From Marinihelvus sp036351115 (GTDB taxonomy: Bacteria > Pseudomonadota > Gammaproteobacteria > Xanthomonadales > SZUA-36), in assembly GCA_036351115.1 (NCBI GenBank), contig JAZBOL010000142.1:1-64000 (forward strand): a DNA stretch of 64,000 nucleotides, written 5' to 3'. Position 1 is the first letter of the stretch; each line of letters opens with the position of its first letter. Made by a program: the position numbers and the translations under genes. Shown here piece by piece: positions 61,907-64,000 of this stretch. The notes under the pieces were generated by a model, which was given only the letters and a program-made list of their open reading frames with translations, was not told where the DNA came from and searched no databases.

Positions 61907-64000
61907 ATGAGGCCAGGCCCACTCGAACGCATCCTGGCGTTGGGCCAGGAGCAATCCGACCGGCCCGCAATCCTGCAGGACGGGCAGACGCTTTCCTACG
62001 GCGAGCTCCGTGAGTCGGTGCTGCGCCTGTCGGCCGGCATTCACCGGCGTGGGTCCGAAGCCGGCGTCACGGCAGGGCATGACCCTGTGGCCGTGGCCCT
62101 GGCACCTTCTATCGACCTCGTGACCACCGTCCTGGCGGTTCTGCACTCGGGTTTTCCCTATCTTCCGTTGCCCCTGGAGACCATGCCGGCGTCTCGTCGG
62201 GAAGCCATCGTTGCCGACGGTGCGCCCTGGTTGATCCTCGCCGACAGGGCGGGCCGTGCTTTTTACGGTGAACAGGCGAACGTTCAGGGCTTGAGCGACC
62301 TGCTCGCCGATGCCCGGGCCGCAGCCATCGAAGAAGGTACCGGCCTGGCGACGGATGAACTCGGCTACGTCATCTACACCTCCGGATCCACGGGTACGCC
62401 GAAAGGCGTCGAAATGCGCTGGGGCGCCCTGGCCAATCTCGTCAGCTGGCAGGTGACCGATGCCCGGTTGGGAAAGGCAGCGCGCACGGCGATGTTGACG
62501 CCCCTGACCTTCGACGTGTCCTTCCAGGAAATCATGGGAACCCTCATGACCGGGGGCACACTCGTCGTGCTGGATCCCGAGCTGCGCCGGGACAGCGTTT
62601 CCCTCGCGCGCACGCTGCAGCGCGAGAGCGTGGAGCGCCTCTTCCTGCCCTTCGTCGCCCTGCAGGCGCTGGCCGAAGCGGCGAATTCCTTTGCCGCGGC
62701 GCCAACCGCTCTGGCTGACATCGTGACGGCCGGCGAACAGCTGAAGGTCACCCCGGAAATCGTCCAGTTCTTCGAATCGCTGCAGGGTGCCGCGCTGCAC
62801 AATCACTACGGGCCTGCCGAGACCCATGTCGTAACCGTTCATTGTTTGCGGGGTGAACCCCGGCGGTGGCCCGAGCTTCCGCCCATCGGTACGCCGATCA
62901 CCGGGGTCGAGGTTCTCGTCATGGATGGCCAGGGTGCGGAGGCTGCGCCCGGCGAACCGGGCGAGCTCTTTCTCGGCGGAGCCTGCCTGGCCCGGGGTTA
63001 TCGCAACCTGCCGGAGGAGACACGGGCGCGATTCGTGCCGGATCCCCGTCCCGGCGCCACCGGCATTCTGTACCGCACGGGAGACCTGGGACGGCGGAGA
63101 GAAGATGGCGTCTTCGAGTGGATTGGCCGGAGCGATGACCAGGTGAAGATCCGGGGGCACCGGGTCGAGCCTGGCGAGGTCGAAAGCGTGCTGAACCGGC
63201 ACGAAGGCGTGCGGCAGATCGCTGTCGTTCCCCGTCGAAGCGGGGCAAGTCACGAGCTCATCGCCTACATCCGCGGTGAAGTGCCTGGAGACGTCGCCGG
63301 GGAAGCCCACGCGCACGCCCTGGAAACATGGCGCGGCGTGTGGGACCGCACTTACGGGGAAGCGTCTCCGGAACGGGCAACGCCCCCGGACGGGGTTCCG
63401 GAGGCCGTGGCGGACCCCACCTTCGACACCTCGGGCTGGAACAGCAGCCTGACCGGGGAGCGCATACCGGATGCCCACATGCGTGAATGGGTCGATTGCA
63501 CGGTGGAACGCATCCTGGCGTTCGAACCTCGCCGCGTGCTTGAGATCGGTTGTGGGTCCGGTTTGTTGCTGCACCGGGTCGCTACCCACTGCGAGCACTA
63601 CACCGGCATCGACTACTCGCAGGCGGTCATCGACCAGCTGTCGAACACCCTGGATCGCCAGGGGGTCTCGGCGCAGGCGGTGAGCCTGGTATGCGCTGCG
63701 GCTCACGAGGTGGCTGACCGCATCGAAGATCCGGTCGATCTCGTCGTGCTCAATTCCGTGCTCCAGCACTTTCCTTCCCCGGCCTATCTGCTCGATGTCC
63801 TCGAGCGGGCCGTTGCCGTCACGTCGCCAGCCGGACGGATCTTCATCGGGGACGTAACACCCCGGGCCTTCCGGGAAGCGTTCTTCAGCTGGCTCGAAGC
63901 GCCGGAGGCTCCCGTTGCCGATACGGAGCGCGCAGGCGTCCGGGAACGGGTCCAGCGTCGGCTCTCGCTCGATCGGGAGCTGACCCTCGACCCGGCGTTT
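61907..64000 (+). CDS. Non-ribosomal peptide synthetase, N-terminal part (A domain with embedded MT)
   Basis: 698 codons are visible; the gene runs off the right edge. It starts directly with an adenylation domain, no condensation domain: TYGEL-like A2 (LSYGELRESV), A3 YTSGSTGTPKGVEM, A4 FDVSFQEIMG, A5 NHYGPAETHV, A6 GELFLGGACLARGYRN, A7 YRTGDLGRR, A8 GRSDDQVKIRGHRVEPGEVE. By hand alignment to PheA the pocket reads D-V-Q-F-V-A-H-V-V, close to the proline code DVQLIAHVV. After A8 a SAM methyltransferase is embedded (FDTSGWNSSLTGERIP, VLEIGCGSGLLLHRV, YTGIDYSQAVIDQL). Lack of a C domain suggests a loading module. Ribosome site AGGGGGG. Confidence 0.93.
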   Translation, partial: MRPGPLERILALGQEQSDRPAILQDGQTLSYGELRESVLRLSAGIHRRGSEAGVTAGHDPVAVALAPSIDLVTTVLAVLHSGFPYLPLPLETMPASRREAIVADGAPWLILADRAGRAFYGEQANVQGLSDLLADARAAAIEEGTGLATDELGYVIYTSGSTGTPKGVEMRWGALANLVSWQVTDARLGKAARTAMLTPLTFDVSFQEIMGTLMTGGTLVVLDPELRRDSVSLARTLQRESVERLFLPFVALQALAEAANSFAAAPTALADIVTAGEQLKVTPEIVQFFESLQGAALHNHYGPAETHVVTVHCLRGEPRRWPELPPIGTPITGVEVLVMDGQGAEAAPGEPGELFLGGACLARGYRNLPEETRARFVPDPRPGATGILYRTGDLGRRREDGVFEWIGRSDDQVKIRGHRVEPGEVESVLNRHEGVRQIAVVPRRSGASHELIAYIRGEVPGDVAGEAHAHALETWRGVWDRTYGEASPERATPPDGVPEAVADPTFDTSGWNSSLTGERIPDAHMREWVDCTVERILAFEPRRVLEIGCGSGLLLHRVATHCEHYTGIDYSQAVIDQLSNTLDRQGVSAQAVSLVCAAAHEVADRIEDPVDLVVLNSVLQHFPSPAYLLDVLERAVAVTSPAGRIFIGDVTPRAFREAFFSWLEAPEAPVADTERAGVRERVQRRLSLDRELTLDPAF

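Noticed and set aside
61742..63769. Minus-strand 675-aa frame opposite the NRPS
   Set aside because: The plus-strand frame has every A-domain core motif and a ribosome site.

Overview
The window is a high-GC chromosomal segment, almost certainly from a free-living gammaproteobacterium. The taxon is inferred from a UbiG-type methyltransferase, MscL, PsiE, a beta-carbonic anhydrase, PutP and many envelope and secreted proteins; a Xanthomonadales or Wenzhouxiangella-like relative is my best guess and is not proven. Genes are tightly packed. Several neighbours overlap by 4 bp (ATGA or GTGA), and TTG or GTG starts are common. I saw no tRNA, rRNA, insertion sequence, integrase or CRISPR array.

Layout. 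1-4.2 kb: start of a winged-helix regulator, a delta-60-repeat secreted protein, an SDR-like dehydratase, a conserved secreted protein and mscL. 4.2-14.9 kb, minus strand: a compact cluster read in the order M14 carboxypeptidase, ATP-grasp, ATP-grasp, S51-like peptidase, Fes-like esterase, ATP-grasp, second esterase, GT5 glycogen/starch synthase, ATP-grasp. This is the most unusual region; it looks like a dedicated pathway that makes and trims an amide- or peptide-containing molecule linked to a glucan. 15-17.2 kb: two SDR-fold proteins and a UbiG-type methyltransferase. 17.3-30.1 kb: NTF2-like protein, S10 carboxypeptidase, CIA30 protein, psiE, a P2-type (Ca2+-like) ATPase coupled to a flavin amine oxidase, an outer-membrane barrel, carbonic anhydrase and a Ser/Thr kinase with TPRs. 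30.2-40.9 kb: a secreted-protein island with a 1335-aa NHL/cadherin-like protein, a metzincin-like protein with four 85-aa repeats, a di-heme cytochrome and a PA-domain metalloprotease-like protein. 41-56.4 kb: gamma-glutamyltransferase, creatininase-putP, EEP nuclease, PLD-VTT fusion, orphan binding lipoprotein, M16 peptidase, a papain/alpha-beta-hydrolase fusion, a cupredoxin and a CPA2 antiporter. 56.4-64 kb: a small charged protein, a PurD-like ATP-grasp coupled to a FemAB/GNAT protein, a HerA-like ATPase, and the first 698 codons of an NRPS with an adenylation domain and an embedded methyltransferase.

How the genes fit together. Two separate ATP-grasp loci plus an NRPS give this 64 kb an unusual density of non-ribosomal amide-bond chemistry. 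Three secreted proteins (ending at 1674, 34191 and 40899) share a short C-terminal tail of the form I-F-x-[DS]-[GA]-[FL]-E, which may be a common sorting or processing signal. Everything rests on reading the sequence by eye: domain calls come from visible motifs, and pathway proposals are inference.
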